DNA from: a virus
Virus record (IMG/VR): IMGVR_UViG_3300045242_000125
Span: 1 to 23,332 of that record
DNA length: 23,332 nucleotides
Strand: one strand, 5' to 3'
Positions 5,184 to 14,657 of this stretch are shown one piece after another. The first letter of the stretch is position 1; each line of letters begins with the position of its first letter. A program made the translations under genes and the position numbers. Below the pieces are notes generated by a model. The model was not told where the DNA came from. It made no database searches and was given only the letters and a program-made list of their open reading frames with translations.

Positions 5184-7808
5184 TCAATTGCCCACCAGCG
5201 CGGCGGCGAAGACGTTGTCGCCGAAGGTGTTGCCGAGGACTCTGTCCGCTACGTCGCCGTTGTAGAAGTAGGCTTCGAGGATGTCATCGGCAGCGAGGTT
5301 GATGACATCGACGACTTGGCAGGACACGGGCGCCCCGGCCACGCCGATGCTCCAAGCAAACGCAAAGCAGATCGGCGAGCCGTTCTTGTAGACCGCGGCC
5401 TGGAACTGCTTATAGGCCGACACGCTCCCCATCTGGCCGCGCAATATGACCTGATACTTGCCGGGCGTCACACAATGAAACTTTGACGCGACCGCATCAT
5501 AACCATTGTCGTTGTCGAAAATTTCGAGCGCGAATGCAGCTTTGGTCCAGGCTGCGGCCACGAGGTTTGTGCCGATCTGCACGAGCGCCTTGAAGCCGTG
5601 CGCGTTAGGGATCTCGACAATGTTCGGCACCACGCCGACCGGCACCGGGCGCGCCTTGTCCATGATGTCCGCGTTGCCGAACTGCGCGAAGGCCCGGCCA
5701 TTCATGACGCCCTGATAGGTGGCGCCGAGCTGGTCGATGATGGTCCCGGTATCGGAGGCATAGGCAAAAGCGCCAGGGTAGTTTGGCGCGGTCCCTGCTA
5801 CCGCCAGCGCGAGCGAGCCGTCCACAAAACGGGTGGTCGAGCCCTGGTTGAGGATGTGCGACGAGCGCTCGGCGCGCAGCGCTGCGGTCGCGACCGACGG
5901 CATGAACATCTGCACGGTGCCGCGGATGAACTCCACCGCGGACTGCCATTGCGCCAGCAAGTTACAGTTCGCCGGACCGAAGATGACGTTGCCGATATAC
6001 AGGGTCGTGCGGAAGTCCGCGAGGATACCAATGCCGGTACCGTTGCCGTCAGGGTCGGGCGCGCCGCCCAGGCCTTGCACCCGCAGATCCGTGACGTACC
6101 AAGGCTGCGGGCAGTACACCGCGATGACGCCCCAGTTGGAACCGCCGTCGCAGACCACGGTGGAATTGTCGAGCCCGACATGCGAGCCGCACAGCCACGG
6201 CACGGTGAAGATCGCGCCCGGCACGCCGCCCGTCACGGGCCCCGGATCGACATTGCAACTGCCGACCCAGTTGCGCAGCACGACCGGCGGCCAGACCGCG
6301 CCGCCCGCGCGCGGATGCAGGATGATGCGCACCCGTGCGTTGTCGATAATCAGCGTGTCGCAGACAATCTGCATCGCCCGGTCCGCGGTCTTGAAGGCGG
6401 TTGCGAGCGAGAAGCCGTCGTTGGCGTCATTCCCGGCGACGTCGTCGACGTGATAGTCGCGCGGGGTCGAGATGCGTTCGCGCGAGTCGTACTGGATCTG
6501 ACGGAACCAGTTGACCGGATCGCCCACCGGATCGTGGTTGAGGTTGCCGCTCGTGAGGCTCGAATAATAGCCGCCATTGCGCAGGACGACGTCGCCGCTG
6601 GCATAGGTGACGGCGCTCGACCAGACCCCGCGATAGTTTCCGAGCACGCTCGGCCCAGGCTGGCCGGGCGGCCCCGAAATCCCGGTCGGGCCGATCGGGC
6701 CGAGCGGTCCCTGTGGACCGGTGTTCCCCTTAGGCCCTGCCGGACCAACTGGACCGATTGGCCCCGTCATGCCGGTTGCGCCGGCCGGGCCGACCGCGCC
6801 GCGATCGCCGGTGCGCGACACGACGATGTAGACGCCCTCGCCGTTGATCAGCGGCGTGCTCGACGTGGCGTAGGTGTTTTGGATCGCCAGCGAGCGCCAG
6901 ACGCCGTTGTCGGTCTCCGCCGCCATCTCGGCGCTGACAAATCGGGTCTCGGGATTGAGCACGGCGCAGATCTTGACGATGGATTTCACGGGCGACGTGG
7001 AGTCGTCCCAATGATCCATGATGCCGGCGATCGGGTTGCCGTCGGCGTCGATCTCGCTGAGGTTGATCAGTGTCGAGCCGCCTTGCGGCGAGGCGTTCAA
7101 GCGCAGGACGCCGTTGCCCGGATCGCCGCCGCCCGTCGCCGAGCTGAAGATGTAGCGGAAGGTTTCTGCGCTGGCGCGCACCGCACCGAGCGGCGACGGG
7201 ATGTCGTCGACTTTCCAGACCTCGACCTCGGCGTAGTATTCCGGCCCGCCGATATTGCTCGCGCGGCCGAGCCCGCTCACGGGTTTGTTGCCGCTGCAGA
7301 TGTGCGCGATGTGAAAGGTCGTGTTGACCGTGAGCGTCACCATCGTGAAGCCCGGCGACCACACCTGCGCATCGGCGGTGGCGCCCGCGACGGCCGACAG
7401 CCCGAGCTCCTGCACGGCGACCGCGGTGGTGTTGTGCAGATAGGTCCGGTGCTGCCCGACCTGATAGGCGGGAGCGTTCCACCGGATGAGGTAAGCGCCC
7501 GGAGTCAGCGTGAATTCGAAGCCACCGCTCAGCGTGGCGCCGATGATGTTGCGGACAATCGTGTTCAGTTTTCTAGTCGGGATCGCCGAGTTATTGAAGT
7601 CGCCGGCATCGACTCCTTGCGCGAACTGCTCACGCGCTTGAAAATCCGGCGCGCGCTGCGCGACCTTCGATTCAAGATAGGTTTCAATCTGCGTACCCCA
7701 CGCGGTGATCTCGGCCTTTACCGGCTTGTGCGCGCCCGACGACGCGATGCCCGTGTTTTCGTAGCCGCGCCAAATCTCGGTGGCGCGCTTGATCCAGCTG
7801 AGTGCCAT
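5184..7808 (-). CDS. Tail fibre/receptor-binding protein with collagen-like, beta-helix and C1q-like parts
   Basis: 874 residues from the ATG at 7808 (an upstream in-frame extension reads like intergenic DNA). Residues 1-330 form an N-terminal domain resembling those of other phage fibres. Residues 334-387 are Gly-X-Y collagen-like repeats (trimer shaft). Residues about 393-437 are aromatic-rich ([17 protein letters not shown]) like CBM5/12 modules. Residues about 452-730 ([21 protein letters not shown]) look like a right-handed beta-helix. Residues about 740-874 resemble a C1q/TNF-like jelly roll, with [11 protein letters not shown] and AVYKNGSP. The protein probably binds the host surface at the tail tip. 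It follows the gpJ-like gene by 20 bp and ends just before the lysis genes. No catalytic residues of a depolymerase are recognisable. Confidence 0.88.
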   Translation of the reverse strand: MALSWIKRATEIWRGYENTGIASSGAHKPVKAEITAWGTQIETYLESKVAQRAPDFQAREQFAQGVDAGDFNNSAIPTRKLNTIVRNIIGATLSGGFEFTLTPGAYLIRWNAPAYQVGQHRTYLHNTTAVAVQELGLSAVAGATADAQVWSPGFTMVTLTVNTTFHIAHICSGNKPVSGLGRASNIGGPEYYAEVEVWKVDDIPSPLGAVRASAETFRYIFSSATGGGDPGNGVLRLNASPQGGSTLINLSEIDADGNPIAGIMDHWDDSTSPVKSIVKICAVLNPETRFVSAEMAAETDNGVWRSLAIQNTYATSSTPLINGEGVYIVVSRTGDRGAVGPAGATGMTGPIGPVGPAGPKGNTGPQGPLGPIGPTGISGPPGQPGPSVLGNYRGVWSSAVTYASGDVVLRNGGYYSSLTSGNLNHDPVGDPVNWFRQIQYDSRERISTPRDYHVDDVAGNDANDGFSLATAFKTADRAMQIVCDTLIIDNARVRIILHPRAGGAVWPPVVLRNWVGSCNVDPGPVTGGVPGAIFTVPWLCGSHVGLDNSTVVCDGGSNWGVIAVYCPQPWYVTDLRVQGLGGAPDPDGNGTGIGILADFRTTLYIGNVIFGPANCNLLAQWQSAVEFIRGTVQMFMPSVATAALRAERSSHILNQGSTTRFVDGSLALAVAGTAPNYPGAFAYASDTGTIIDQLGATYQGVMNGRAFAQFGNADIMDKARPVPVGVVPNIVEIPNAHGFKALVQIGTNLVAAAWTKAAFALEIFDNDNGYDAVASKFHCVTPGKYQVILRGQMGSVSAYKQFQAAVYKNGSPICFAFAWSIGVAGAPVSCQVVDVINLAADDILEAYFYNGDVADRVLGNTFGDNVFAAALVGN

Positions 7809-7828
7809 TGGTCTCGTCCCTTTTGGAT

Positions 7829-9667
7829 TCAGGAAAGCGGCGGCGGGCCCTCGCCCTCTTCGGTCGCCGGGTTCCAGGCATCGATCGTCGCGGGGTCGAC
7901 CAGAGTCCATGTCGCCGAGAGCGTTGCGGCCTGCAGATCAACACGCGCGTTCGAGATTTCGACGACGGCATTCGCGAGCTCGGGAATGCGATCGTCTTTG
8001 ATGGTGACCCACCGCTCGCCGAGCGCACGCAGGCCATAGAGCTTTAGCGCGATCGTCCCCGACGGCGCCGAGATCCGCGCCATGGCACGCTTGGCGAGCC
8101 GCCGCAATTGCGAGTGGCGATTGACCCATGGCAGCGTGAGCTGCTGGCTGCGCACCCGCCCGCGCGCGGCGATGTCGTCGTTGTCGCGCCACGGGTCGCC
8201 GGCCACATCCTTGTACTTGCTGGCCGGGTCGTTGAACGTCAGCGCCAGCTCGTTGACGACCTCTTCGTCGGGCCGCCCGTAGTTGATCGAGAGCCCGGCA
8301 ATGTGCCTCTTCTCAAGAGTGACTGCCGGCGGCGAATAGACGCCAACTTGCAGCGACAGCGCGCCTTCGCCATCCTCGCAGAACCACGCATCACAGGCGG
8401 CGCCGATGCCGGCGAGCACGTCGGCCGGGTCGTCGTCAAAGGCAAAGATGCCGTTCGCGGTATAGCGCGGGCCCATAGCGCCGGTCGCGTCGGCCACCAA
8501 CTCGTCGCAGAGATTCGCCTTGGCGAGGAAGTTCGCAAGCCGCGGAGTGATCGCGGTCGCGCGGTCGAGTCCCATGCCGTGATCGCTGTTGGTCAGATAG
8601 TCGATGAGTTGCAGGACCGGATTCGAAATCACCAAGCACCACTTGTCGGAATGCTGGTCGGGCTGGTTGCCGACGTTGCCGGCGACGCGCGAATAGTAGG
8701 GCGCGCCCGTCGGTAGCCACCAAGCGAGGTCGGTGACAGGGTGGCCGACGTTGCCGGTCTGGCGCGAATAATAGACCTTGTTGCTCTTGGCCACGACCGC
8801 ATAGCGCGCGTATGTCGTGCCGGCATTGTAGGTGTCGGTAATGCCGGCGCCGACCTTGCCGGCGTCCCAGCGCGAGAACACGACGCGCGCGCCGGCCGCA
8901 TAGGTGGCGGCAGGATTATAGGTCGGGTACGCGGTCCATGTGTCCGGGTTGTCGGGGTCCTGGCCGCCGTCGCGTGGGTCCCATACCGGATAGAGATCGA
9001 CCTCGGCCGATGCCTCGGGCCGCCCATTCGGAAATATCTTCGTGAAGTTGTTGAGATCGCCCGGCTGCGTCAGGAGCACCATGGCCGACGCGATGCCGTC
9101 GCCGCGGTGGCTCGCGTCCCAGAACGATGGCATGAGCGGCGACGTGTGCGCAGTTTCGGTCGGCAAGCCGACGCGCCAGCTGAGCTGCACCGCGCCGCTG
9201 CCATACTGACCGTTGGCCAGCGCGTTGACGACGGTGCTCTGCGGGCCGGTCGGCGTGTCGGTCGGCGCGTCCTCGTTGAGGTACCATTGCCCGTAGCCGC
9301 AGACGCGCCCCGAGACCAGCGCGAGCACGTCGATTGAGGATGCCTGCGCGCCACCCACGCCGACATCGAACAGCATGTAGCTGCCGGCGACGCGGCGATG
9401 GCCATAGCCGCCCTGCCGCACCGGGTTGGGTTGACGGATGTTGATGAGATTTTCAGTCGGCGAAGCCTGCTGCGGCGCCGCCGACTGCTGGAGCGCGTAT
9501 GAGAGCGCCACGCTGCCGGCGAGCAGGGCGGTCGAGCCGATCACCGAGGCCGAGATCGAGAGGCCGAGGACGTTGGCCGAGACGACGCCGGCCGCCGAGA
9601 CGGCCGACTGCGCGGCGCCGGCCTGCACCAGCCCGAAAATGATCAGCTCGCCGACAGTCGCGGCCAT
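7829..9667 (-). CDS. gpJ-like tail tip/host-specificity protein
   Basis: 612 residues from the ATG at 9667, four bp after the preceding stop. Residues about 6-58 are hydrophobic and Gly/Ala/Ser-rich (membrane-active or zipper-like). Residues 73-200 ([17 protein letters not shown], then GSYMLFDVG) and 345-580 ([37 protein letters not shown]) resemble the baseplate domains of gpJ-type tail-tip proteins. Between them, about 245-345, lie Tyr/Trp-rich repeats ([19 protein letters not shown]) like small carbohydrate-binding modules. It would form the tail-tip hub that carries the fibre. It is shorter than lambda gpJ, and the separate downstream fibre gene probably supplies the missing distal part. 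Confidence 0.82.
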   Translation of the reverse strand: MAATVGELIIFGLVQAGAAQSAVSAAGVVSANVLGLSISASVIGSTALLAGSVALSYALQQSAAPQQASPTENLINIRQPNPVRQGGYGHRRVAGSYMLFDVGVGGAQASSIDVLALVSGRVCGYGQWYLNEDAPTDTPTGPQSTVVNALANGQYGSGAVQLSWRVGLPTETAHTSPLMPSFWDASHRGDGIASAMVLLTQPGDLNNFTKIFPNGRPEASAEVDLYPVWDPRDGGQDPDNPDTWTAYPTYNPAATYAAGARVVFSRWDAGKVGAGITDTYNAGTTYARYAVVAKSNKVYYSRQTGNVGHPVTDLAWWLPTGAPYYSRVAGNVGNQPDQHSDKWCLVISNPVLQLIDYLTNSDHGMGLDRATAITPRLANFLAKANLCDELVADATGAMGPRYTANGIFAFDDDPADVLAGIGAACDAWFCEDGEGALSLQVGVYSPPAVTLEKRHIAGLSINYGRPDEEVVNELALTFNDPASKYKDVAGDPWRDNDDIAARGRVRSQQLTLPWVNRHSQLRRLAKRAMARISAPSGTIALKLYGLRALGERWVTIKDDRIPELANAVVEISNARVDLQAATLSATWTLVDPATIDAWNPATEEGEGPPPLS

Positions 9668-9671
9668 GCGC

Positions 9672-10106
9672 TCACGCGCCGATGCGCCACGCGCGCAGCA
9701 TTGACAGCGGCGCGACGACGAGCCCGCGGTCGACGGTGAGCACCGCGACATCGCGGTCGCCGAGGCAGAGGGCGCCGGTCGGGCGGCGGACGATGCGGCG
9801 CCCTTGCTTGCCGATCGGCGCCCAGACTAGCGCGACATCGCCCTCGCGTGCGTCCTGCGTGTCGGCGAGAATGGGCATGCCGATCACGGCCATTGCGCTG
9901 CTGGCAAACGGCAGCATGCCGCCATGTGCGCGCATGAGCGCGTTACCCGCTTCCTGGGTGTTCACGTCGCGGTAGCCTGCAGCCGGATCGCGGCCAGTGC
10001 GCGCGACGATCCAGTCGGCGCAGAGCGTGAGGCAATTGCCGGCGGCCCAGTCGAACCGTTGCGCGGCGCGCGCGCGCAGGAATTCGATCACGCGTATTTC
10101 GGCCAC
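9672..10106 (-). CDS. DUF6950-type tail protein (NlpC/P60-like fold suspected)
   Basis: 144 residues from a GTG at 10106. The N-terminal half reads FDWAAGNCLTLCADWI, then TGRDPAAGYRD and a MRAHGG segment, the pattern of the DUF6950 family (Cys25 in a Gly-Asn-Cys context, then Ala-Asp-Trp). The C-terminal half is beta-rich (REGDVALVWA). In siphophages and gene transfer agents, NlpC/P60-like peptidases sit exactly here, between minor tail genes and the tip protein, and may open peptidoglycan at entry. Whether a full Cys-His triad exists is unclear. The gene overlaps the upstream gene by 19 bp, which is why the GTG start is less certain. Confidence 0.72.
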   Translation of the reverse strand: MAEIRVIEFLRARAAQRFDWAAGNCLTLCADWIVARTGRDPAAGYRDVNTQEAGNALMRAHGGMLPFASSAMAVIGMPILADTQDAREGDVALVWAPIGKQGRRIVRRPTGALCLGDRDVAVLTVDRGLVVAPLSMLRAWRIGA

Positions 10107-10699
10107 TGCTTTTGCCCGTTCATGGTGTAAAGCCGCGTGCGTTCGCAGAAATTGTCGGTCGGCGACCGCTCATGCTGATCCTGATTGCTGAAATAGCTCA
10201 GGCCGCGTTTGCGCCGCCCCGTCATCATGCTGCCGATCGAGAGCTTGGCGCTGTGCATGGTCTGTCCACCGGGGTCCGCAGCCGGCGTGACAGTGACCGA
10301 CATGAAGTCGGCAACGAAGTGGCGCATCCAATGCACCGGGCCAATCAGCGACCAATTGGAATCGAAGATCGCGACCCCGATGTCGCAGGACTTGCCGCGC
10401 ACGGCATTGGCCTCGGTCGCCAGATCGAGGATGCGCGGATCGACGCCCGACAGCGAAATCTCGGCGCGCTCGGCGGCGCCGTTCACGAGCTGTTGGAAAG
10501 CCGGCACGGCGAGCAATTGGCCGAAGCCGGAATAAAGCTCGTCGGTCGCGTCGATGGCATTGACGCCGGGGCGGATCGATCCGAGGCCGAGCCAGCAGCG
10601 CAGCGGCGGATCGACATCGAGCCGCAGAAACAGCCCGAGCCGCAGGCTGCCGACGGCGCCCGCGTCGAGCGCGGTGATCTCGGCAGGGGTGAGGGTCAT
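10088..10699 (-). CDS. Minor tail protein, possibly DUF2163-like
   Basis: 203 residues from the ATG at 10699 (ATGA overlap with the previous gene). Beta-rich throughout, with SLRLGLFLRLDVDPPLRCWL near the N-terminus, a central LSGVDPRILDL, and a C-terminal YFSNQDQHERSPTDNFCERT. The ending resembles tail proteins of the DUF2163/GTA type, which close with a DQ-x-R-x-P-x-D motif. It probably belongs to the distal tail or baseplate hub with its neighbours. The exact family is uncertain. Confidence 0.68.
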   Translation of the reverse strand: MTLTPAEITALDAGAVGSLRLGLFLRLDVDPPLRCWLGLGSIRPGVNAIDATDELYSGFGQLLAVPAFQQLVNGAAERAEISLSGVDPRILDLATEANAVRGKSCDIGVAIFDSNWSLIGPVHWMRHFVADFMSVTVTPAADPGGQTMHSAKLSIGSMMTGRRKRGLSYFSNQDQHERSPTDNFCERTRLYTMNGQKQWPKYA

Positions 10700-10920
10700 G
10701 GTCTCCCGAGGATGTGGACCATCGGCGTGCCCAGCAGCAACGTGGCCACGCAGATAACGAACAGCAGGAGGCATATCCCCAGATAGATGTGCTGGATGTT
10801 CTGCGGGATCGGCCATCCGAACATGCTGGCGACCCAGGCCACGAGCGCGCCCAGCAGCACGACGATGGCCACCAGGAGGATGCAGTTCAAGATGCCGATC
10901 AGAATGCCGGCGATGGACAT
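10696..10920 (-). CDS. Small two-TM membrane protein inside the tail operon
   Basis: 74 residues with two long hydrophobic helices (about 3-32 and 44-64) separated by a short polar turn with FGWPIPQNIQ. A strong Shine-Dalgarno (AGGAGG, complement of 10928-10933) lies 7 bp before the ATG at 10920 and overlaps the stop codon of the upstream gene. The stop overlaps the next start (ATGA). A holin-like topology is possible, but it lies away from the endolysin, among minor tail genes. Function not assigned; the translation signal shows it is a real gene. Confidence 0.75.
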   Translation of the reverse strand: MSIAGILIGILNCILLVAIVVLLGALVAWVASMFGWPIPQNIQHIYLGICLLLFVICVATLLLGTPMVHILGRP

Positions 10921-10931
10921 GGCCGCGCCTC

Positions 10932-11642
10932 CTATGCGTCGGGATAAAAGAACTCGACGAAGTCGAGGTCGGGCGCGCCGAAGCGACGCAGGGCCAGTTC
11001 AAGTTCCGGCACTGCGGCCAGCCGCATCACGCAGCGCGGCATGTCGAACTCGATCGCATCGCCGGCATTGACGGCCTCGCGCAACGGCGGCCGGAAGGTG
11101 ATGTCCATGCCGCCGCCGGGGTTCGGCACGGCGGTCTTGATCTCGTACATGCGCCAGTCTTGCGTCGGGTGCTGGATGGAGAAAATCTGCCCGGCCTCGA
11201 CGGTGCCGCCGCTGTAGGCGAACACAGTCAACGCGGTCGCGCGCAGAGCGGCGCCAAATGTGGCCAGGATGACAATGACAGGCTGGTCGTAGGGCGTACC
11301 GTCGTCGAAGTGCGCATCGTCGCTGTGAGGAACGTCGTAGGAATAGACCGGGTTGCCGCCGACGATAGGCACCGGCGCTTGCCGCCGATCGCAGCGCGGC
11401 ACCGCCAGCGGCACCGCGCCGTTCTCGGCGACAGCGATGATGGCGCGGAAGCCGTTAACGTGCTCTCGGCGCGTGACGGCAAGGCCCCGCAGTTTTGCAG
11501 CCCACAGCCCGCCGCCGTCGAAACGCACCAGCTCGAACGCGCCGGTGCCCCCCTGGCCGCCGCTGACGGTCGACGCGACAATGGTCCACGAGACCGATTG
11601 CTCGCGCATCAGAGAGCCGGGAAACGCGACGGTGTCGATCAT
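10932..11642 (-). CDS. Minor tail protein (unassigned, distal-tail position)
   Basis: 236 residues, starting MIDTVAFPGSLM 4 bp after the tape-measure stop. Almost entirely beta-type sequence with several Gly-rich turns; the last 30 residues (ELELALRRFGAPDLDFVEFF) are acidic and aromatic. Position directly after the tape measure suggests a distal tail or adaptor protein linking the tail tube to the tip. I recognise no named domain. Genes of this size and place are common in rhizobial prophages (recollection). Confidence 0.75.
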   Translation of the reverse strand: MIDTVAFPGSLMREQSVSWTIVASTVSGGQGGTGAFELVRFDGGGLWAAKLRGLAVTRREHVNGFRAIIAVAENGAVPLAVPRCDRRQAPVPIVGGNPVYSYDVPHSDDAHFDDGTPYDQPVIVILATFGAALRATALTVFAYSGGTVEAGQIFSIQHPTQDWRMYEIKTAVPNPGGGMDITFRPPLREAVNAGDAIEFDMPRCVMRLAAVPELELALRRFGAPDLDFVEFFYPDA

Positions 11643-11646
11643 GGTC

Positions 11647-13608
11647 TCAGCCGATCAGCGAGCGCTGCGAGGCAATGCGCGGCAGCAGTTGCCGGTCATA
11701 GCCGGTGAGCATGCTCGCCGCCGCGGCATTGGCGCGGCCGACGCCGGCCGCCACCGCGCGCTCAATCTCGGAATTGCCGGTCGGGTTGACGATGTTGACG
11801 TGCTGCACGATCGAGCTGCCGGCGCCGCCGCCCCGCAGCACGTCATTCGGCACGATCATGCCGGATGTCCCCGGCGTAAAAAGCTCGGGCCCCTGCTCGC
11901 CGACCAGATAGGCGCCGCCCGCAGTGACGCCGCCGCCGCCGGCGCGAGCGCCGAATAGGTTAAGCCCACCGACGCCGCTGAATAGGCTCGACGCCACCGA
12001 CTTGAACGCCGCGCGCGACAATTCGCGAACGATGTTGTTAACCATGTCGCGGACTGCGTCGGAGACGTTCTTCGTGCCGGTGACGACATCCGCAAACGCA
12101 TCGGCGGCCGAATTCATCGACGACACCGCGAGCGCGTCGAATTGTTTCATGGCGTTGCCGGCGTCGAGCATGCTGCGGGTGAGGTTGGGCAGCGCCGAGG
12201 CGCGGACCTGCGTTTCCTCGGCGGCCGCCTTGGCCTCGCGCCTTGCCACCGCATCGGCGGTCGCGCGCTCCTGCGCGTTCTTGATATAGCCCTTGGCCGC
12301 CTTGTCGCTGACCTCGGCGAGCTTTTGTGTCTCGATCTCGATCTGCGCCGCGATGCCGAGCGCCTCACGGGCGACGACCGCGGCGCCGCTTTGGGCGAGC
12401 CTGAAGGCGTTCAGCGCGCGGGTATATTCGCCCTGACCGATCGCGCCGTCAGCCATCGCCTTTTGCAATTCGAGGATCTTGAGCTTCAATTGTTCGGCCG
12501 GTGTGGCCGCGTCGCCAAGGCCCGCCACGAGCCGGCGCTGCAATTCCAACTGTGCCGCGAGGTCGGGGCCGGCCGGCCCCGCCGGCGCGGCCACCGTCAG
12601 GCTCGTCCGCGGCTGGCCAGTGAAGCGCTCTGCGAAGGTCGCCGGCTTTTCTGCGCCACTGGCCGGCTGGCCAGTCGCGGCGTGTTGAAAAGCCAATAGG
12701 GCCGAAAGACCTCTGGTGATCCATCCGACAATCGTCTGCCAGCTTTCCGCCATGCTTTTCTGGGCTTCGAGAACTTCGATTGAAACAGCCTGGGCCCACA
12801 TTTTATCAGTCGCGCGCTTGATGTCCTCAATGTCGAGCAGAAGCTGCCGCAAGCGCGGCGCCATCGTTTCGTCGATCGTTTTGCCCGCGGCTTGCAACTG
12901 CGCCTGAAGAGCTTGCAGTCCGCCGGCTTGGCCGAGTTGTTGGAAAAGACGGATTACGCCGGCAAATCCACGCTCGCCGCCGAGCGCGCGCGCAAGCAAT
13001 ACCCTTTGCTGATCGTCAAGATTTGCAAACGCTTTGCTGAGAATGTCGAGCGCGCTTGCGAGGTCTTTTGCCGACGCGACCTGCAGCAATAGCCCCCGGT
13101 CGATGCGCAAGAGCTCGTCGAACAGCTCGCCCGTGCCCTTCGTCCGCAGTTGCTCGAATCGCGTCGATAGACGCTCGATGGCCCGCACCGTCTCGTCGAA
13201 ATCGAGCCCGGCTTGCTTGCCGGCGCGGCCGAGCGCTTGCAATTGCGCCAACGTGAGTCCGGTGACGTCAGACGCCTCCTGCAGTTCTTTCATCTTTTCG
13301 GCGAAGACCGCGACCTTGCCGGCCAGAAAATCGAACAGCAGGACCATCGAACCCAAAGTCGCGGTGACGCCGATTCCGATCGGCCCCAGGGCCGATATTG
13401 CGACCCCGAGCACGCCGAGTTGCGAGGTCGCGTTGCTGGCGAATCCCGTCAGTTTGTCGCTGATGACCTTGCCGCTGGCGGCGAAACGATCCTCCATCTG
13501 CTTGATCGACTTGTCGGCGATCTGATTGGCCTGGTCCATGTCCTTTTGAAACTTGGACACCTGCGCAGAGAGCGCGACGACGAGGGCTGCGGTATCGTTG
13601 CCGGCCAT
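11647..13608 (-). CDS. Tail tape measure protein
   Basis: 653 residues. The N-terminus is helical (VVALSAQVSKFQKDMDQANQ), followed by a hydrophobic segment at about 62-100 and the LTLAQLQALGRAGKQAGLDF signature of lambda-like tape measures. A long helical middle follows, then a Gly-rich C-terminus with GAYLVGEQGPELFTPG and IVPNDVL, typical for this family. It sets tail length and is ejected during infection. At roughly 1.5 angstrom per residue (established relation), a tail of about 100 nm is expected, so a siphovirus. It follows the tail chaperone pair, as in lambda. Confidence 0.93.
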   Translation of the reverse strand: MAGNDTAALVVALSAQVSKFQKDMDQANQIADKSIKQMEDRFAASGKVISDKLTGFASNATSQLGVLGVAISALGPIGIGVTATLGSMVLLFDFLAGKVAVFAEKMKELQEASDVTGLTLAQLQALGRAGKQAGLDFDETVRAIERLSTRFEQLRTKGTGELFDELLRIDRGLLLQVASAKDLASALDILSKAFANLDDQQRVLLARALGGERGFAGVIRLFQQLGQAGGLQALQAQLQAAGKTIDETMAPRLRQLLLDIEDIKRATDKMWAQAVSIEVLEAQKSMAESWQTIVGWITRGLSALLAFQHAATGQPASGAEKPATFAERFTGQPRTSLTVAAPAGPAGPDLAAQLELQRRLVAGLGDAATPAEQLKLKILELQKAMADGAIGQGEYTRALNAFRLAQSGAAVVAREALGIAAQIEIETQKLAEVSDKAAKGYIKNAQERATADAVARREAKAAAEETQVRASALPNLTRSMLDAGNAMKQFDALAVSSMNSAADAFADVVTGTKNVSDAVRDMVNNIVRELSRAAFKSVASSLFSGVGGLNLFGARAGGGGVTAGGAYLVGEQGPELFTPGTSGMIVPNDVLRGGGAGSSIVQHVNIVNPTGNSEIERAVAAGVGRANAAAASMLTGYDRQLLPRIASQRSLIG

Positions 13609-13609
13609 A

Positions 13610-14199
13610 TCAATGCGCCGTCATTGCGCGGGAGTTGAGAACCATCACGTCAAATTCTTGCGCGCTCATGGGTTGGGGGAGGTCGTCGCCGCCGTTGGCG
13701 CGATTGAAGCCGTCAACGCAGGCGGCAAATTCCCAGAAGCTCAATTGATCGACCTCTCTTGGAGTGAATCCGATGGCGCAGCCGGTGCCATAGATGGCGG
13801 AGAAGGCGATCGGCTCGTCGTCGTCTCCGCGTCCGCTTTTTTTCCGGCTTGATCCTCGGGCGGCCCGGCATAGCCGGCGGCGAAGATGCCGGGCGCGATC
13901 AGCGCCGACTCGGGCAAGGGCTGCTCGTCGAAATAGCGGCGCATCAAACCCGGCACCTGCGCCAGCGGCAGGCCGCCGCCGATGAGGCCGAGCCGGATCA
14001 CCTCGCGCACCTCGTGCGGCCACGCATCGCCGCTCGCCAACAGGTGGTAAAAGGTATTTGGGCCGATCGGCTGCGCGCCGAGCGCACATCGCGGACGGTT
14101 GATCGCTTCTTGCAGTTCGCGGAACTGACCGATCTTGAGCCGGAAGCGGCGCGTTTCGCCGCCCCAATCGAGCATGATGGAACCGTCGCCGCTGCTCAT
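13610..14199 (-). CDS. Tail assembly chaperone fusion made by -1 frameshift (gpGT-like)
   Basis: The first 121 residues are those of the zero-frame chaperone (13741-14199). Slipping back one base on the A7 run (13837-13843) continues for 75 residues from SGRGDDDEPIAFSAI to the stop at 13610-13612. The extension contains AIGFTPREVDQLSFWEFAAC, resembling the small tail chaperone that follows the GTA gp10-like protein in gene transfer agents (DUF2376 type). It has no nearby ATG, GTG or TTG at a suitable place, which supports frameshifting over separate initiation. Lambda makes gpG and gpGT the same way. The efficiency is unknown, and a sequencing indel in the A7 run is the main alternative. Confidence 0.72.
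13741..14199 (-). CDS. Tail assembly chaperone, GTA gp10-like (Phage_TAC_11 type)
   Basis: 152 residues from the ATG at 14199 (ATGA overlap with the tail-tube gene). Family features: WGGETRRFRLKIGQFRELQ near the start, VREVIRLGLIGGGLPLAQV in the middle (about 70-88), then a C-terminal helix with FAAGYAGPPED. After residue 121 the zero frame becomes Ser/Pro-rich and stops at 13741-13743. It would bind the tape measure during tail assembly. The same gene holds the slippery A7 that yields the longer product. Confidence 0.82.
   Translation of the reverse strand: MSSGDGSIMLDWGGETRRFRLKIGQFRELQEAINRPRCALGAQPIGPNTFYHLLASGDAWPHEVREVIRLGLIGGGLPLAQVPGLMRRYFDEQPLPESALIAPGIFAAGYAGPPEDQAGKKADAETTTSRSPSPPSMAPAAPSDSLQERSIN
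13837..13843 (-). other. A7 slippery site for -1 frameshifting
   Basis: The minus strand reads GCC GGA AAA AAA GCG. After a -1 slip both Lys codons re-pair perfectly, and the next codon is AGC in the downstream chaperone frame. It matches the A-AAA-AAN class of bacterial slippery heptamers. Confidence 0.72.
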
Positions 14200-14651
14200 G
14201 GGACTGGCACCCAGGTCACTTGCCCGTCGCTGTCCATGGTGACATCGACCGTGACCTTGTCGCCGAGCGCGGCCTTGAGCGAGAACGCCGAAAGAATGAA
14301 CGAGCCCGCGTAATAGCCGAGGGCCAACCCGGTCGAGCCGGTCGGCGGCTGCAGCTCGACGCGCACGTTCTTGGCCAAGCCCGACAGCGACCAGTCGCGC
14401 CAGACATCGAACGATTCCGCGGCGAGCACGCCCGAGCCGGTGACTTTCGAGCTGAGCGATTTGACGACGCGCTCGATCCAGGCCGGCGCATCGGGGTCGT
14501 CGCAATCGGGCACCGCGACCTCGTTCGATGACGCCGCGGTGTCGAACCCTTTGCTCGTCAGCCCACACGGTGCGGCGAACACCTCGGGCGTCGCCCCGTC
14601 GCCGACGAGGATGAGCATCTTACTAAACGGCAGGGTGATAGGTTTTGCCAT
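14196..14651 (-). CDS. Major tail tube protein
   Basis: 151 residues. It starts MAKPITLPFSKMLILVGDG, continues with GLTSKGFDTAASSNEVAVPDC (about 30-50), AWIERVVKSL and SFDVWRDWSLSG, and ends in TMDSDGQVTW. This is the beta-barrel tail-tube pattern with the variable D/DPDAPAW segment typical of GTA-like and HK97-like tube proteins. It polymerises into the tail tube. It lies 6 bp after the DUF3168 gene and before the chaperones, the standard order. Confidence 0.9.
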   Translation of the reverse strand: MAKPITLPFSKMLILVGDGATPEVFAAPCGLTSKGFDTAASSNEVAVPDCDDPDAPAWIERVVKSLSSKVTGSGVLAAESFDVWRDWSLSGLAKNVRVELQPPTGSTGLALGYYAGSFILSAFSLKAALGDKVTVDVTMDSDGQVTWVPVP

Positions 14652-14657
14652 GGTGTG

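Noticed and set aside
4360-5187. Long form of the endolysin (275 residues)
   Set aside because: The extra N-terminal part overlaps the small membrane protein in another frame and reads like a shadow; a good Shine-Dalgarno and the family start fit the ATG at 4917.
5598-8039. 813-residue plus-strand ORF opposite the fibre and tail-tip genes
   Set aside because: A shadow in the antisense frame of clearly recognisable structural genes; it crosses two gene boundaries and has His/Arg/Asp-rich composition typical of antisense GC-rich DNA.
13174-13182. Exact match to the unit-B left segment CTCGATGGC (also at 19719-19727) as a guide target
   Set aside because: The flanking bases do not match the partner right segment at either place, and one 9-mer can match by chance in GC-rich DNA of this size. 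No credible target of any loop was found in the window.
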